Origin: Streptomyces sclerotialus | GTDB taxonomy: Bacteria > Actinomycetota > Actinomycetes > Streptomycetales > Streptomycetaceae | DNA: 64,000 nt | Direction: 5' to 3' | NCBI RefSeq assembly: GCF_040907265.1 | Contig: NZ_JBFOHP010000002.1 | Location: 7,378,001-7,442,000, forward strand | Part shown: one piece after another, positions 7,431 to 15,804 of the stretch | How positions within the stretch are numbered: position 1 is the first letter of the stretch | How the letters are laid out: every line of letters begins with the position of its first letter | Translations under genes and position numbers: made by a program | Notes under the pieces: model-generated | The model's database searches: none | Told to the model about the DNA's origin: nothing | What the model saw: only the letters and a program-made list of their open reading frames with translations

Positions 7431-8504
7431 TCACGCGGGGGCGGCGACGGCCTGGGCGTCCAGCGCGGGGACCGGTCGTACGCCGCCGACGGGCCGGCCG
7501 CCGCCGAGCATCGGCTCCCCGGCGAACGCGGTGAGCAGTTCCGGATCGACGCCCGCCCGTGCCAGGGCGGCAGCGGCGACGGGGATGCGCGCCCGGTTCG
7601 CCCCGTCGGCGATCTTCACGGCGATGGCGCTGCCGTCCGGCAGCGCGGCGACCTGGACACCCTCGAAGCCGTCCTTGGCCAGCAGGCCGGGAACCGCGCG
7701 CATCAGCGCGGCGACGTCCCGTCCGGCGCCGGAGGCCATCTCGGGGTGCGCGCGCATGGCGTCCGCCACGCGTGCCTCGGGGGTGCCGGGCGCGGCGGTG
7801 GTGATGCGGGCGGCGGCGCGGGCGAGGCCGTGCAGGGAGACGGCGAACAGCGGGGCGCCGCAGCCGTCGACGGTGACCTGCGCGATGCGCTGCCCTGTGA
7901 GGTCCTCGACGGTCTCGGCGATCGCTGTCTGCAGCGGGTGGTCGGGGGCGAGGTAACTCTCCAGCGGCCAGCCGTTGAGCAGGCAGGTGTGGAGCATCGC
8001 GGCGTGCTTGCCGGAGCAGTTCTGGGCGAGCCGGGAGGCCGGGCGGTGCGTGCGGACCCAGACGTCGCGGACGGCAGGGTCGTACGGCAGGTCCGGGACG
8101 TTGCGCAGGTCGTCCTCGGTGGCGCCGGCGAGATCGAGGATCCGCCGGGCTCCGGCGAGGTGGCGTTCCTCGCCGGAGTGGCTGGCCGCGGCGAGGGAGA
8201 GCAGTTCGCCGTCGAGCGGGAGCCCGGCCCGCACCATGGCGACGGCCTGGACGGGCTTGAGCGCCGAGCGCGGGTAGCAGGCGGCTTCCGTGTCGCCGAG
8301 TTGGAAGCGGATCTCGCCGTCGGCGCCGAGGACGACGACGGAGCCGTAGTGGATGCCCTCGATCAGCCCGCCACGGAGGACGTGGGCGACGGGTGCGTGG
8401 CGGGGTTCGCGGAGGGCGGGTGCCGGCGCGAGGGACCGTGCGTCCGTGTCGGATGCATCCGTGTGGGACGCGTCGGCGAAGGAACGATTCTGCGGGTGGT
8501 GCAT
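7431..8504 (-). CDS. Asparaginase (Asparaginase_II, PF06089-type)
   Basis: A 357-aa protein from ATG 8504, with a GAGAGA ribosome site ~6 nt upstream. It matches the actinobacterial/rhizobial asparaginase family unrelated to the E. coli AnsA/B fold. Family segments visible are RGGLIEGIHYGSVVVL, YPRSALKPVQAVAM, SHSGEERHL, NCSGKHAAML, VDGCGAPLFAVS and ASGAGRDVA. It should hydrolyse L-asparagine to aspartate and ammonia; no signal peptide is seen, so it is cytoplasmic. It lies between the permease upstream and aspartase downstream, giving a full uptake and catabolism route. Four 27-bp direct repeats fill the 146-nt leader between the permease and this gene. In some relatives the family is annotated only as a hypothetical protein. 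Confidence 0.85.
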   Translation of the reverse strand: MHHPQNRSFADASHTDASDTDARSLAPAPALREPRHAPVAHVLRGGLIEGIHYGSVVVLGADGEIRFQLGDTEAACYPRSALKPVQAVAMVRAGLPLDGELLSLAAASHSGEERHLAGARRILDLAGATEDDLRNVPDLPYDPAVRDVWVRTHRPASRLAQNCSGKHAAMLHTCLLNGWPLESYLAPDHPLQTAIAETVEDLTGQRIAQVTVDGCGAPLFAVSLHGLARAAARITTAAPGTPEARVADAMRAHPEMASGAGRDVAALMRAVPGLLAKDGFEGVQVAALPDGSAIAVKIADGANRARIPVAAAALARAGVDPELLTAFAGEPMLGGGRPVGGVRPVPALDAQAVAAPA

Positions 8505-8510
8505 CTGTAT

Positions 8511-8618
8511 CTCTCTCGACCAGGGGTAGGTCGTCGTCTCTTCCGGCCAGGGGTAGGTCGTCGTCTCTCCCGACCAGGAGTGGGTCGTCGTCTCTCCCGA
8601 CGAGTGGTGGGTCGTCGT
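8511..8618. repeat. Four 27-bp tandem repeats upstream of asparaginase
   Basis: Units at 8511-8537, 8538-8564, 8565-8591 and 8592-8618 all end in GTCGTCGT and share a CCAGGGGTAGG-like core with a few substitutions. They occupy most of the gap between the permease stop and the asparaginase ribosome site. The unit is a multiple of three, and no stop interrupts the minus frame that leads into asparaginase. Confidence 0.85.
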
Positions 8619-8650
8619 GGACGGTGGGCCGTCGTGGGCCGGTATGCGGG

Positions 8651-10126
8651 TCACGCGTCGGTCCCGGTGGAGGTGCGCCCGATACGGCCGCGGATGCCGT
8701 ACCAGCCCGCGACCAGCGCTGCGATGATCAGCGGCAGGCACAGCACGGTGGTGCGGCCGGCGCCGCCGTCGGCGTACATGAGGACCAGGACGGAGGCGAG
8801 GAAGGCCAGCGTCAGGAGTTCGGTCCAGGGGGACCCCGGCAGCCGGAAGCCGGGGCGGGTCAGCTCGCCCTTCCGGGTCTTCCGCCAGAAGAGCAGATGA
8901 CAGATCATGATCATGCCCCAGGTGGCGAGGATGCCGAGCGCCGCGAAGTTGAGCACGATCTCGAACGCGTCGGCGGGGACCACGTAGTTGAGGCCGACGC
9001 CGAGGACGCAGATCCCGCTGGTGAGCAGGATGCCGCCGTACGGCACCTGGCTGCGGCTCATCCGGGCGGTGAACCGCGGCGCCGAACCGCTGACGGCCAT
9101 GGAGCGCAGGATGCGCCCGGTGGAGTACAGGCCGGAGTTGAGCGAGGACATGGCCGCGGTGAGCACGACGAGGTTCATCACGCCGCCGGCCGCCGGAACG
9201 CCGATGCGGGACAGTACGGTCACGAAGGGGCTCTCGTCGGCGCTGTACGCGGTCCAGGGCAGCAGCATCGACAGCAGGACGACCGAGCCGACGTAGAAGA
9301 CGCCCACCCGCCACATGATCGAGTTGATCGCCTTCGGCATGATCTTCTCGGGGTTCTCGGTCTCCCCGGCCGCGACGCCGACCAGCTCGACGGAGGCGTA
9401 CGCGAAGACGACACCCTGGATGATCAGCAGCATGGGCAGCAGGCCGCCGGGGAAGATGCCGCCGTGGTCGGTGATCAGGGAGGGGCCGGGCGTGGTGCCG
9501 TCCACCGGCTGCTGGGTGACCAGCAGGAAGATGCCGATACACATGAAGATCACCAGTGCGCCGACCTTGACGATGGCGAACCAGAACTCCAGTTCGCCGA
9601 AGATCCGCACCGAGATGAGGTTCACGGTGAGGACCACGGCCAGGGCGATGAGGGCGATCACCCACTGCGGAATGTCGGAGAACATGCCCCAGTAGTGGGT
9701 GTAGGTGGCCACGGCGGTGATGTCGGCGATGCCGGTGGTCGCCCAGTTGAGGAAGTACATCCAGCCCGCGGTGTACGCGCCCTTCTCGCCCATGAACTCC
9801 CGGGCGTACGACACGAAGGCGCCGGAGGACGGGCGGTACAGGACCAGTTCGCCGAGGGCCCGTACGACGAGGAAGGCGAAGAGGCCGCAGACGGCGTACG
9901 CGAGGAACAGGGAGGGCCCCGCGTCGGCGAGCCGGCCGCCGGCGCCGAGGAAGAGGCCGGTGCCGATGGCGCCGCCGATGGCGATCATGTTGACGTGCCG
10001 GGACTTCAGGGACTTGCTGTACCCCGCGTCTCCGGCGTCGATGTGGCCGGATGAGGTGTGGGACGTGTGGTCGGACGTGTGGCCGGACGAGGGGCGCGTC
10101 TCGCCTTTGAGATGCTGTTCGCTCAC
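8651..10126 (-). CDS. ansP: Amino-acid permease, probable L-asparagine transporter
   Basis: A 491-aa APC-superfamily transporter (AAT family) with about 12 hydrophobic segments. The first is [19 protein letters not shown], the canonical unwound TM1 region that binds the amino-acid backbone. [20 protein letters not shown] follows, then [19 protein letters not shown], both family hallmarks. GTG 10126 overlaps the regulator stop by 4 nt (GTGA), so the two are translationally coupled. A hydrophilic N-terminal tail of ~36 residues contains a Ser/His/Thr-rich repeat. Asparagine specificity is inferred from co-transcription with asparaginase and aspartase; other amino acids remain possible. Confidence 0.85.
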   Translation of the reverse strand: MSEQHLKGETRPSSGHTSDHTSHTSSGHIDAGDAGYSKSLKSRHVNMIAIGGAIGTGLFLGAGGRLADAGPSLFLAYAVCGLFAFLVVRALGELVLYRPSSGAFVSYAREFMGEKGAYTAGWMYFLNWATTGIADITAVATYTHYWGMFSDIPQWVIALIALAVVLTVNLISVRIFGELEFWFAIVKVGALVIFMCIGIFLLVTQQPVDGTTPGPSLITDHGGIFPGGLLPMLLIIQGVVFAYASVELVGVAAGETENPEKIMPKAINSIMWRVGVFYVGSVVLLSMLLPWTAYSADESPFVTVLSRIGVPAAGGVMNLVVLTAAMSSLNSGLYSTGRILRSMAVSGSAPRFTARMSRSQVPYGGILLTSGICVLGVGLNYVVPADAFEIVLNFAALGILATWGMIMICHLLFWRKTRKGELTRPGFRLPGSPWTELLTLAFLASVLVLMYADGGAGRTTVLCLPLIIAALVAGWYGIRGRIGRTSTGTDA

Positions 10127-10854
10127 GCCTCGGGTCTGCCTTCCGTAGGTATGTCCGTACGTGTGGGGCGCACGATGTCGGTGAGGGTGGTGTCGACGCG
10201 GTCGAGATGGTGGGACATGGCCGCCACCGCGTCCTGCTCGGAACCGTCGATCAGCGCCTCGACGATCGCCCGGTGCTCCTGGTTGGACCGCTCGCGCCGG
10301 CCGCCCAGGTTGTTGAGGAACGCCGACTGGCGCGCCAGCGCGTCGCGGATCTCCTCGATGACCCGGCGGAAGACCGGGTTCTGGGCCGCCTCGGCCACGG
10401 CGAGGTGGAAGAGGCTGTCCATCGCGACCCACGCGGTGGTGTCCGTCTCCCGTTCCATCCGGTCGAGGAGGTGGGAGAGGTGGTCCAGATTTTCCGGGGT
10501 GCGGCGCAGTGCCGCGTACCCGGCGACCGGAATCTCGATGTGGCGGCGTACCTCCAGCAGGTCGCTGGCCGCGTAGTCGCCGAAGGTGGGGTCCTCGACG
10601 GTGGTCGCGACCACGAAGGTGCCCCTGCCGGTCCTGGAGACGGTCAGGCCCATGGTCTGCAGGGCCCGGAGGGCCTCGCGCAGCACGGGCCGGCTGACCT
10701 CCAGAGTGCGGCACAGCTCCGCTTCGGAGGGAAGCTTGTCACCGATGGCGTAGTCGCCGCGTTCGATGGCGCCGCGGAGGTGGGCGAGCACCGCTTCCAT
10801 CGCGCTGACGCGCCGCGGTATCGGACCGCCTGTCTGGCTGTCTGACAGGTTCAT
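10123..10854 (-). CDS. GntR-family (FadR subfamily) regulator of the asparagine operon
   Basis: A 243-aa protein from ATG 10854. The N-terminal winged helix-turn-helix reads [19 protein letters not shown] then [20 protein letters not shown], typical of GntR regulators. The C-terminal FCD domain shows [33 protein letters not shown] and [11 protein letters not shown], with the Asp/His residues that usually ligate a metal and carboxylate effector. It heads the operon and overlaps the permease gene. It probably senses asparagine, aspartate or a related acid and autoregulates through the promoter just upstream. A CCTGTC/GACAGG inverted repeat (10829-10834 and 10844-10849) inside the first codons could be an operator. 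Confidence 0.9.
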   Translation of the reverse strand: MNLSDSQTGGPIPRRVSAMEAVLAHLRGAIERGDYAIGDKLPSEAELCRTLEVSRPVLREALRALQTMGLTVSRTGRGTFVVATTVEDPTFGDYAASDLLEVRRHIEIPVAGYAALRRTPENLDHLSHLLDRMERETDTTAWVAMDSLFHLAVAEAAQNPVFRRVIEEIRDALARQSAFLNNLGGRRERSNQEHRAIVEALIDGSEQDAVAAMSHHLDRVDTTLTDIVRPTRTDIPTEGRPEA

Positions 10855-10861
10855 GCGAGTG

Positions 10862-10891
10862 ATCCTGCGGGTTACGCGACGGTGGTGTCAA
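10862..10891 (-). promoter_or_regulatory. Sigma-70-type promoter of the asparagine operon, probably leaderless
   Basis: On the minus strand TTGACA (10891-10886) and CAGGAT (10867-10862) are spaced by 18 nt. The -10 element ends only 7 nt before the A of the regulator ATG at 10854, so transcription would begin at or within a base of the start codon, giving a leaderless mRNA. Confidence 0.6.
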
Positions 10892-11153
10892 GAGTCGGAG
10901 CCCCGGTAAGGAAGCGGGAAAGGATGAGAAGCTACAGGTCACGCGTCTCGGGCGAGGCTCGTACCCGGTTCTCGGCCGGGCCCGCCGGTAGGGGCGGGTA
11001 TGCGCTGCGGTAGCGGGCGTCGGTGCGCTCCGGCTCGCTCTCCGTCCCGGTCCGCACGGCTGTCCGTCCCCTTGGGGGAACCGGCCGCCCAGTGGGGTGT
11101 TTGTTCTGGTTTTCCCGCTTGTCGTCGCGGGGCTGGGTACTCGTGACGGCGTG

Positions 11154-11684
11154 ATGAAACGAGCGGTGTGGCAGGGATTGCTGGCCGGTGCGGCCGGTGC
11201 GGTGGTCATGACGATGGGCGAGAAGCTGGAGCAGCGGCTGACGGGCCGGCCGGACTCTCACGTGCCGGCGCGAACCCTGGAACGCGTGACGGGTAGGGCG
11301 GAGCGGCCGGGGAAGCAGCCGGTGCCGGTGAACTGGGTCATGCACTTCGGGCAGGGGGCCCTGCTCGGTGTGGTGCGGTCGGTCATGGCGCACGCCGGGC
11401 TGCGGGGCCCGTGGTCCTCGGCGAAGTTCGCCGTGGTACGGCTGACCAACGACCAGATCCTGGAGAACGCCACCGGGGTGGGGGCTCCGCCGCCGACCTG
11501 GCCACGGAAGGAACTGGCGGTGGACCTGCTGCACAAGAGTGTGTACGCGTTCGCCACCGGCGCCGTCGCCGACGCCCTGGCCGCCCGCTCGGGCCCTGGC
11601 CCGGGGCAGCGGCATGCCGCGATGCGCCCGGGCCGTACCTCCGACGTCGGGCCCGTTCCGCGCACGGACGCCTGGAGCGGGTGA
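11154..11684 (+). CDS. Small membrane-associated hypothetical protein
   Basis: About 176 aa from ATG 11154 (GTG 11151 or 11097 are possible in-frame alternatives). The N-terminus is a glycine/alanine-rich hydrophobic segment (GLLAGAAGAVVMTMGEKLEQ). A second hydrophobic stretch (NWVMHFGQGALLGVVRSVMA) and a third near the end (FATGAVADALAA) suggest a small integral membrane protein. The pattern resembles DUF1440/YagU-like inner-membrane proteins, but the match is not secure. The ~35-residue basic, Gly/Pro-rich tail looks disordered. It converges on the cytochrome oxidase gene across a hairpin-rich gap. Confidence 0.6.
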   Translation: MKRAVWQGLLAGAAGAVVMTMGEKLEQRLTGRPDSHVPARTLERVTGRAERPGKQPVPVNWVMHFGQGALLGVVRSVMAHAGLRGPWSSAKFAVVRLTNDQILENATGVGAPPPTWPRKELAVDLLHKSVYAFATGAVADALAARSGPGPGQRHAAMRPGRTSDVGPVPRTDAWSG

Positions 11685-11736
11685 GGCGTCCTCACCCGCT
11701 CGCCGGTACCCAGTGCCCCCGGTACCGCGAGTGCCC

Positions 11737-11771
11737 CGGTACCGCCGGTACCGCTAGTACCGGCGGTACCG
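11737..11771. terminator. GGTACCG palindromic hairpin between convergent genes
   Basis: A 35-nt near-perfect palindrome built from repeated CGGTACCG units, with arms CGGTACCGCCGGTAC and GTACCGGCGGTACCG around a 5-nt centre (CGCTA). It lies between the ends of two convergent genes (11684 and 11883) and may act as a bidirectional terminator. There is no T run. Confidence 0.5.
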
Positions 11772-11882
11772 CCCAGTACGCAGGAGAGTACGGCCACCGC
11801 GATGCGGGTCACGGTTGTGGTGAGGCACAGCGGACGCCGGTGGTGACGTCCTCCGCGTGGCCCGACCTGGCGCCGGAGAAGG

Positions 11883-13619
11883 TCATGGCTTCTCCGGGTC
11901 ACCGGAGGGGGAGCGGGGTGCTTCCTCGGCCTTGTCCAGGACGTCCCGCCCTTCGGAGGCCGTCACAGCCGCGTCCAGGGCGGCGATGTCGGGGTGGTGC
12001 AGGTCGAAGGCGGGGGATTCGGAGCGGATGCGGGGCAGGGTGCAGAAGTTGTGCCGGGGCGGCGGGCAGGAGGTGGCCCACTCCAGTGAGCGGCCGTAGC
12101 CCCAGGGATCGTCCGTGTCGACCTTCTTGCCGTACTTGGCGGTCTTCCACACGTTGTACAGGAACGGCAGGGTCGACAGGCCGAGGAGGAAGGCGCCGAT
12201 CGAGGAGAGGGTGTTCAGCGCGGTGAAGCCGTCGGCGGCCAGGTAGTCGGCGTAACGCCGCGGCATGCCTTCCGCCCCGAGCCAGTGCTGGATCAGGAAG
12301 GTGGCGTGGAAGCCGAGGAACAGCGTCCAGAAGTGGATTTTGCCGATGCGCTCGTCGAGCATCGTGCCGGTCATCTTCGGCCACCAGAAGTAGAAGCCGC
12401 CGAACATCGCGAACACGATGGTGCCGAAGAGCACGTAGTGGAAGTGCGCGACGACGAAGTACGTGTCGGTGACGTGGAAGTCCAGCGGCGGCGAGGCCAG
12501 CAGGACGCCGGTCAGCCCGCCGAAGAGGAAGGTGACGAGGAAGCCGACCGCCCACAGCATCGGCGTCTCGAACGACAGCGAGCCCCGCCACATCGTGCCG
12601 ATCCAGTTGAAGAACTTCACCCCGGTCGGAATGGCGATCAGGAAGGACATGAAGGCGAAGAAGGGCAGCAGGACGGCCCCCGTGGCGAACATGTGGTGGG
12701 CCCATACGGTGACGGACAGGCCGGTGATGGCGATCGTGGCGCCGATGAGCCCGACGTAACCGAAGATGGGTTTGCGCGCGAACACCGGGATGATCTCAGT
12801 GACCACACCGAAGAACGGCAGCGCCAGGATGTAGACCTCGGGATGGCCGAAGAACCAGAACAGGTGCTGCCACAGCAGGGAGCCGCCGTTGGCCGGATCG
12901 AAGACGTGCGAGCCGAAGCGCCGGTCCGCCTCCAGCACGAGCAGCGCGGCGGCCAGCACGGGGAAGGCCAGCAGCACCAGGACGCTGGTCAGCAGCACGT
13001 TCCAGGTGAAGATCGGCATCCGGAACATCGTCATGCCCGGAGCGCGCATGCAGATGATGGTGGTGATGAAGTTGACGGCACCGAGGATGGTGCCGAAGCC
13101 GGACAGTGCCAGGCCCATGATCCACATGTCGGCGCCGACGCTGGGGCTGCGTTCGTGCCGACTGAGCGGGGTGTAGGCGGTCCAGCCGAAGTCGGCGGTG
13201 CCGTTGCTGGTGAGCAGCCCTGCCATGACGATGAGGCCGCCGAACGCGAAGAGCCAGTAGGACAGCATGTTCAGCCGCGGGAAGGCCACATCCGGTGAGC
13301 CGATCTGCAACGGCATGATCGCGTTGGCGAAGCCGGCGAAGGTCGGGGTGGCGAACAGCAGCAGCATGACGGTGCCGTGCAGGGTGAACGCCTGGTTGTA
13401 CTGCTCGTTGGAGAGGATCTGCAGGCCGGGGCGGGCGAGTTCGGCCCGGATGACCATGGCCAGCAGGCCGCCGATCAGGAAGAAGAGGAAGGAAGTGATC
13501 AGGTACAGGTGGCCGATCTTCTTGTGATCGGTGGTCGTCAGCCAGCTCACCACCACCTGGCCCCGGCTGAGCTTCCTATGGGCCGGTACGGGAGACACCG
13601 GCTCGGAAACAGTCGTCAT
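11883..13619 (-). CDS. ctaD: Cytochrome c oxidase subunit I
   Basis: A 578-aa heme-copper oxidase catalytic subunit in the cytoplasmic membrane, with about 12 hydrophobic helices. Key ligands are visible: [10 protein letters not shown] with the low-spin heme His; [15 protein letters not shown] with the CuB His and cross-linked Tyr; AHHMFATG with two further CuB His; and [10 protein letters not shown] with the heme a3 and heme a His. Start ATG 13619 is preceded by AGGAA. The hydrophilic C-terminal tail (after ~520) is typical of actinobacterial CtaD. It stands alone: no subunit II or III, bc1 or heme-synthesis gene is near, so it is probably a secondary copy. Three 21-bp direct repeats precede it. 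Confidence 0.95.
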   Translation of the reverse strand: MTTVSEPVSPVPAHRKLSRGQVVVSWLTTTDHKKIGHLYLITSFLFFLIGGLLAMVIRAELARPGLQILSNEQYNQAFTLHGTVMLLLFATPTFAGFANAIMPLQIGSPDVAFPRLNMLSYWLFAFGGLIVMAGLLTSNGTADFGWTAYTPLSRHERSPSVGADMWIMGLALSGFGTILGAVNFITTIICMRAPGMTMFRMPIFTWNVLLTSVLVLLAFPVLAAALLVLEADRRFGSHVFDPANGGSLLWQHLFWFFGHPEVYILALPFFGVVTEIIPVFARKPIFGYVGLIGATIAITGLSVTVWAHHMFATGAVLLPFFAFMSFLIAIPTGVKFFNWIGTMWRGSLSFETPMLWAVGFLVTFLFGGLTGVLLASPPLDFHVTDTYFVVAHFHYVLFGTIVFAMFGGFYFWWPKMTGTMLDERIGKIHFWTLFLGFHATFLIQHWLGAEGMPRRYADYLAADGFTALNTLSSIGAFLLGLSTLPFLYNVWKTAKYGKKVDTDDPWGYGRSLEWATSCPPPRHNFCTLPRIRSESPAFDLHHPDIAALDAAVTASEGRDVLDKAEEAPRSPSGDPEKP

Positions 13620-13657
13620 GGTGTGTTCCTGTCTTGAACCTGTCTCGAACCTGTTTT

Positions 13658-13720
13658 GGACCTGCTCGAAAGAGACGTGAACCTGCTTGAAAGAGACGTG
13701 AACCTGCTTGAGAGAGACCG
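13658..13720. repeat. Three 21-bp direct repeats upstream of ctaD
   Basis: Units at 13658-13678, 13679-13699 and 13700-13720 read approximately GAACCTGCTTGAAAGAGACGT. Shorter CTTGAACCTGT-like half units (13623-13655) continue toward the ctaD ribosome site. They lie in the probable untranslated leader or promoter of ctaD. Confidence 0.8.
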
Positions 13721-14031
13721 CGAAGGAGCGACGAACCTGACGGGAGAGGTGCTCCACACGAGCGCGCCGTGCCGCGCCCCGTGGCAGTGCTCACCGGTCG
13801 CAGGCGTGAAGGCCGGTCGGCCCGCGGCCGGTGGTGGCGTACCGCGACGAGCGAGTGTCCGCCGCCGCGCGGCCCAATCCTCGGATGAGCCGTTACCGCC
13901 AGGGAGTTGCGCCACTTCTCAACACGGTCGGCGTGTGGGTCATCGAGCGGCCGGACGACTCCCATGACACTGGCCGGCGCCTACGACGGACGGCCCGTCC
14001 TCCGGCGGAGCCGTGCCGGGGCTGTGCACCG
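13721..14031. other. Region without a supported gene
   Basis: Short open frames exist on both strands but none has a ribosome site with consistent codon bias or any recognised motif. It may hold the ctaD promoter on the minus strand. Decayed genes begin immediately to the right. Confidence 0.5.
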
Positions 14032-14442
14032 TCAGAGGACGTCACATTGTTGCGCAGCGTCCCGCTGTTGCGCGCCCGCTCGCCGCCGGTCCTGTCGGCC
14101 GGCCGCCCACCACGCCGCCAGCCAGCCGATTTCCATGGCCGCGTCCAACAGGTACGTGGCGCGAATCCGCCCCGCGCGGCACGTCGTACAGGTCCACGGC
14201 CAGGTAGGCCAGAGCGGCGCCGATGCCGAGGGCGCGTGCCTGGGCCATGCCCTGTTCGGTCGCCGGGGCGCGCAGCAGGCCCACGCCGGTGGCCGCGAAC
14301 TGTCCCGCGCCGGCCTTCTGCAACCAGTCATCACGCTTCGGGCCGAATACCATTCGAAGCTGTGCAGATGTACCAGCGGCCAGACCCCGCCCACGATGTT
14401 GAACGCTCCCTGAGCGCGGGCCACCCGCAACCGGTTCGCCAC
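14032..14442 (-). pseudogene. Hypothetical membrane-type protein with two compensating frameshifts
   Basis: From GTG 14442 (AGGA ~5 nt upstream) the frame reads [20 protein letters not shown]. Coherent sequence then continues in a second frame (VFGPKRDDWLQKAGAGQF, ALGIGAALAYLAVDLYDVP) from about 14355 to 14177. It returns to the first frame (RIRATYLLDAAMEIGWLAAW) before the stop at 14032. The switches fit loss of one G near 14353 (GAATGGTATTC) and gain of one G near 14178 (GCGGGGCGG). The reconstructed ~137-aa product has three hydrophobic stretches. No function is recognised. Either it is a decayed gene or the sequence carries indel errors. Confidence 0.6.
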
Positions 14443-14479
14443 GCGGTCCTGCGCCCTGCTGCCGGCCCCTGCCGTCCTG

Positions 14480-14984
14480 GTGTCGGTATCCGTCGCCCCG
14501 GCTCCCGTCCCGGCCGTCGACCGGCGCGACGACCCGGAGTTCATCCTCAGCCGCACTCCCTACGACTCCGCGACCATCCGGGTGGCCGGCAGTGACTTCG
14601 GGACCGGGTCCTCCAGGGACGGCGCGGTTCACGCGCTGGTCGACTACGGCTTCCGGGCCGTCATCGCCCCCCCGCTTCGGTGACATCTTCGCCGGAAATG
14701 CGTGCCGGAACGGGCTGTTCCCGGTCACCGTACCGGTCCCCGTCGTCGAGCAGCTCTGGGACGTGCTCGAACGTGACCCCGCCTGCCCCGGCACGGTCGA
14801 CCTCCAGCAGTGCCGCATCAGCGCACACGGCATCGACGCCCCTTTCGGCTTTCCCGCCGACACCCGTCATCGATTCCTGGCCGGCCTCGGCGACATCGAC
14901 CTGACGCTCCAGCACCGCGACGACGTCGTGCGCTGTGAAGCCCGGTGGCGGCCTGCCCTGCCCACCACGGCGCGACGCCGCTGA
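14480..14984 (+). pseudogene. leuD: 3-isopropylmalate dehydratase small-subunit-like (leuD) fragment, frameshifted
   Basis: Two frames together spell a LeuD-type swivel domain: [17 protein letters not shown], then [17 protein letters not shown] and [10 protein letters not shown], then in the next frame [18 protein letters not shown] and a C-terminal LAGLGDIDLTL. The switch sits in a run of seven C at about 14668-14674; six would restore one frame. The first ~50 residues of a normal LeuD are missing, and the sequence before DDPEF is unrelated, low-complexity Ala/Pro/Val. No leuC neighbour is present. It is probably a decayed paralogue rather than the functional leucine-pathway gene. Confidence 0.75.
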
Positions 14985-15107
14985 CGGCTCCTGAGGACAG
15001 GATGGGGGCCTCAGGGCGCCCCCGTACAGCCAGTGTTTAAATGTTGAACTATGGGTCGCTGTGAGTAGGTTTGCGGTTGGCAAGGGGCGTCTGTTCACCC
15101 AGGGGTT

Positions 15108-15137
15108 TTGCCGCGTTCGGTGGGCGCTGATTAGGCT
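15108..15137 (+). promoter_or_regulatory. Sigma-70-like promoter before the ECF sigma gene
   Basis: TTGCCG (15108-15113) and TAGGCT (15132-15137) are separated by 18 nt, a good match to Streptomyces housekeeping promoters. Transcription would start about 80 nt before the sigma-factor ATG at 15220. Confidence 0.5.
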
Positions 15138-15219
15138 GGGGTGCGTGGTCACGGCAACCACTTGTTCCCCGCTCGGGGTACGGCCTGGCACCCCCGCACA
15201 CCCCTGAGGCAGCGCATCG

Positions 15220-15804
15220 ATGAGCGAACCGGCGATATCGGCCCCGGGGCCTGCTGCCGCCGGGCCGGGGCGCCCGTCCGCCGAGGAACGCATCACCGCA
15301 CTTGTCCTGACGTACCGTCAGCCGTTGTTGCGGTATGTCACCGGCCTGCTGCCCGCCGACCCGCAGCGCGCGGAGGACGTCGTCCAGGAAACACTGTTGC
15401 GCGCCTGGCTGAAGAGTGCGGCCTCCCGCGCCCGCGGCGCCCGGCGCGAGACCGGGTGGGAACCGAGTCTGCCCTGGCTGTTCAAGGTCGCCCGTAACGT
15501 CGTGATCGACTGGAGTCGGCGTGACAGCTCCCGCCCCGCGGTGCCGACCGGGCTGCCGCCGGAGACGGCCGTTCTCACGGACGAGGTCGCGCGCGTCGTG
15601 GAGCGGACGCACGTCGTCGAGCTGCTCGCCCAACTGTCCCGCCCCCATCGAGAGGTTCTGGTGTACACATACCTGCTCGGCTGTTCCGGCCCCGATACGG
15701 CGCACGCCCTGGGCATTCCGTCCGGCACCGTGAAGTCCCGGCTGCACCACGCGATGCACCACCTGCGGCAGGCCGCCGCGCTCGCCGCGCGGGAGTGCGC
15801 GTGA
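15220..15804 (+). CDS. ECF-type RNA polymerase sigma factor
   Basis: A 194-aa group 4 sigma factor. Region 2 shows LVLTYRQPLLRYVTGLL, then ADPQRAEDVVQETLLRAW (region 2.2-2.3) and LPWLFKVARNVVIDWSRR. Region 4 contains LSRPHREVLVYTYLLGCSG and the recognition helix GIPSGTVKSRLHHAMHHLR. ATG 15220 follows GAGG by about 10 nt. It opens the type VII-like locus: its stop overlaps the start of the following membrane-protein gene by 4 nt. That gene has no classical anti-sigma zinc motif, so control of the sigma factor is unclear. It may drive expression of the secretion genes themselves. Confidence 0.92.
   Translation: MSEPAISAPGPAAAGPGRPSAEERITALVLTYRQPLLRYVTGLLPADPQRAEDVVQETLLRAWLKSAASRARGARRETGWEPSLPWLFKVARNVVIDWSRRDSSRPAVPTGLPPETAVLTDEVARVVERTHVVELLAQLSRPHREVLVYTYLLGCSGPDTAHALGIPSGTVKSRLHHAMHHLRQAAALAARECA

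Noticed and set aside
8511..8618. 27-bp repeats considered as a CRISPR array
   Set aside because: Units are directly contiguous with no spacers and no cas gene is present; they are tandem repeats.
13831..14595. 254-codon plus-strand frame across the decayed region
   Set aside because: Arg/Pro-rich out-of-frame composition; it crosses two degraded genes whose true frames are recognisable elsewhere.
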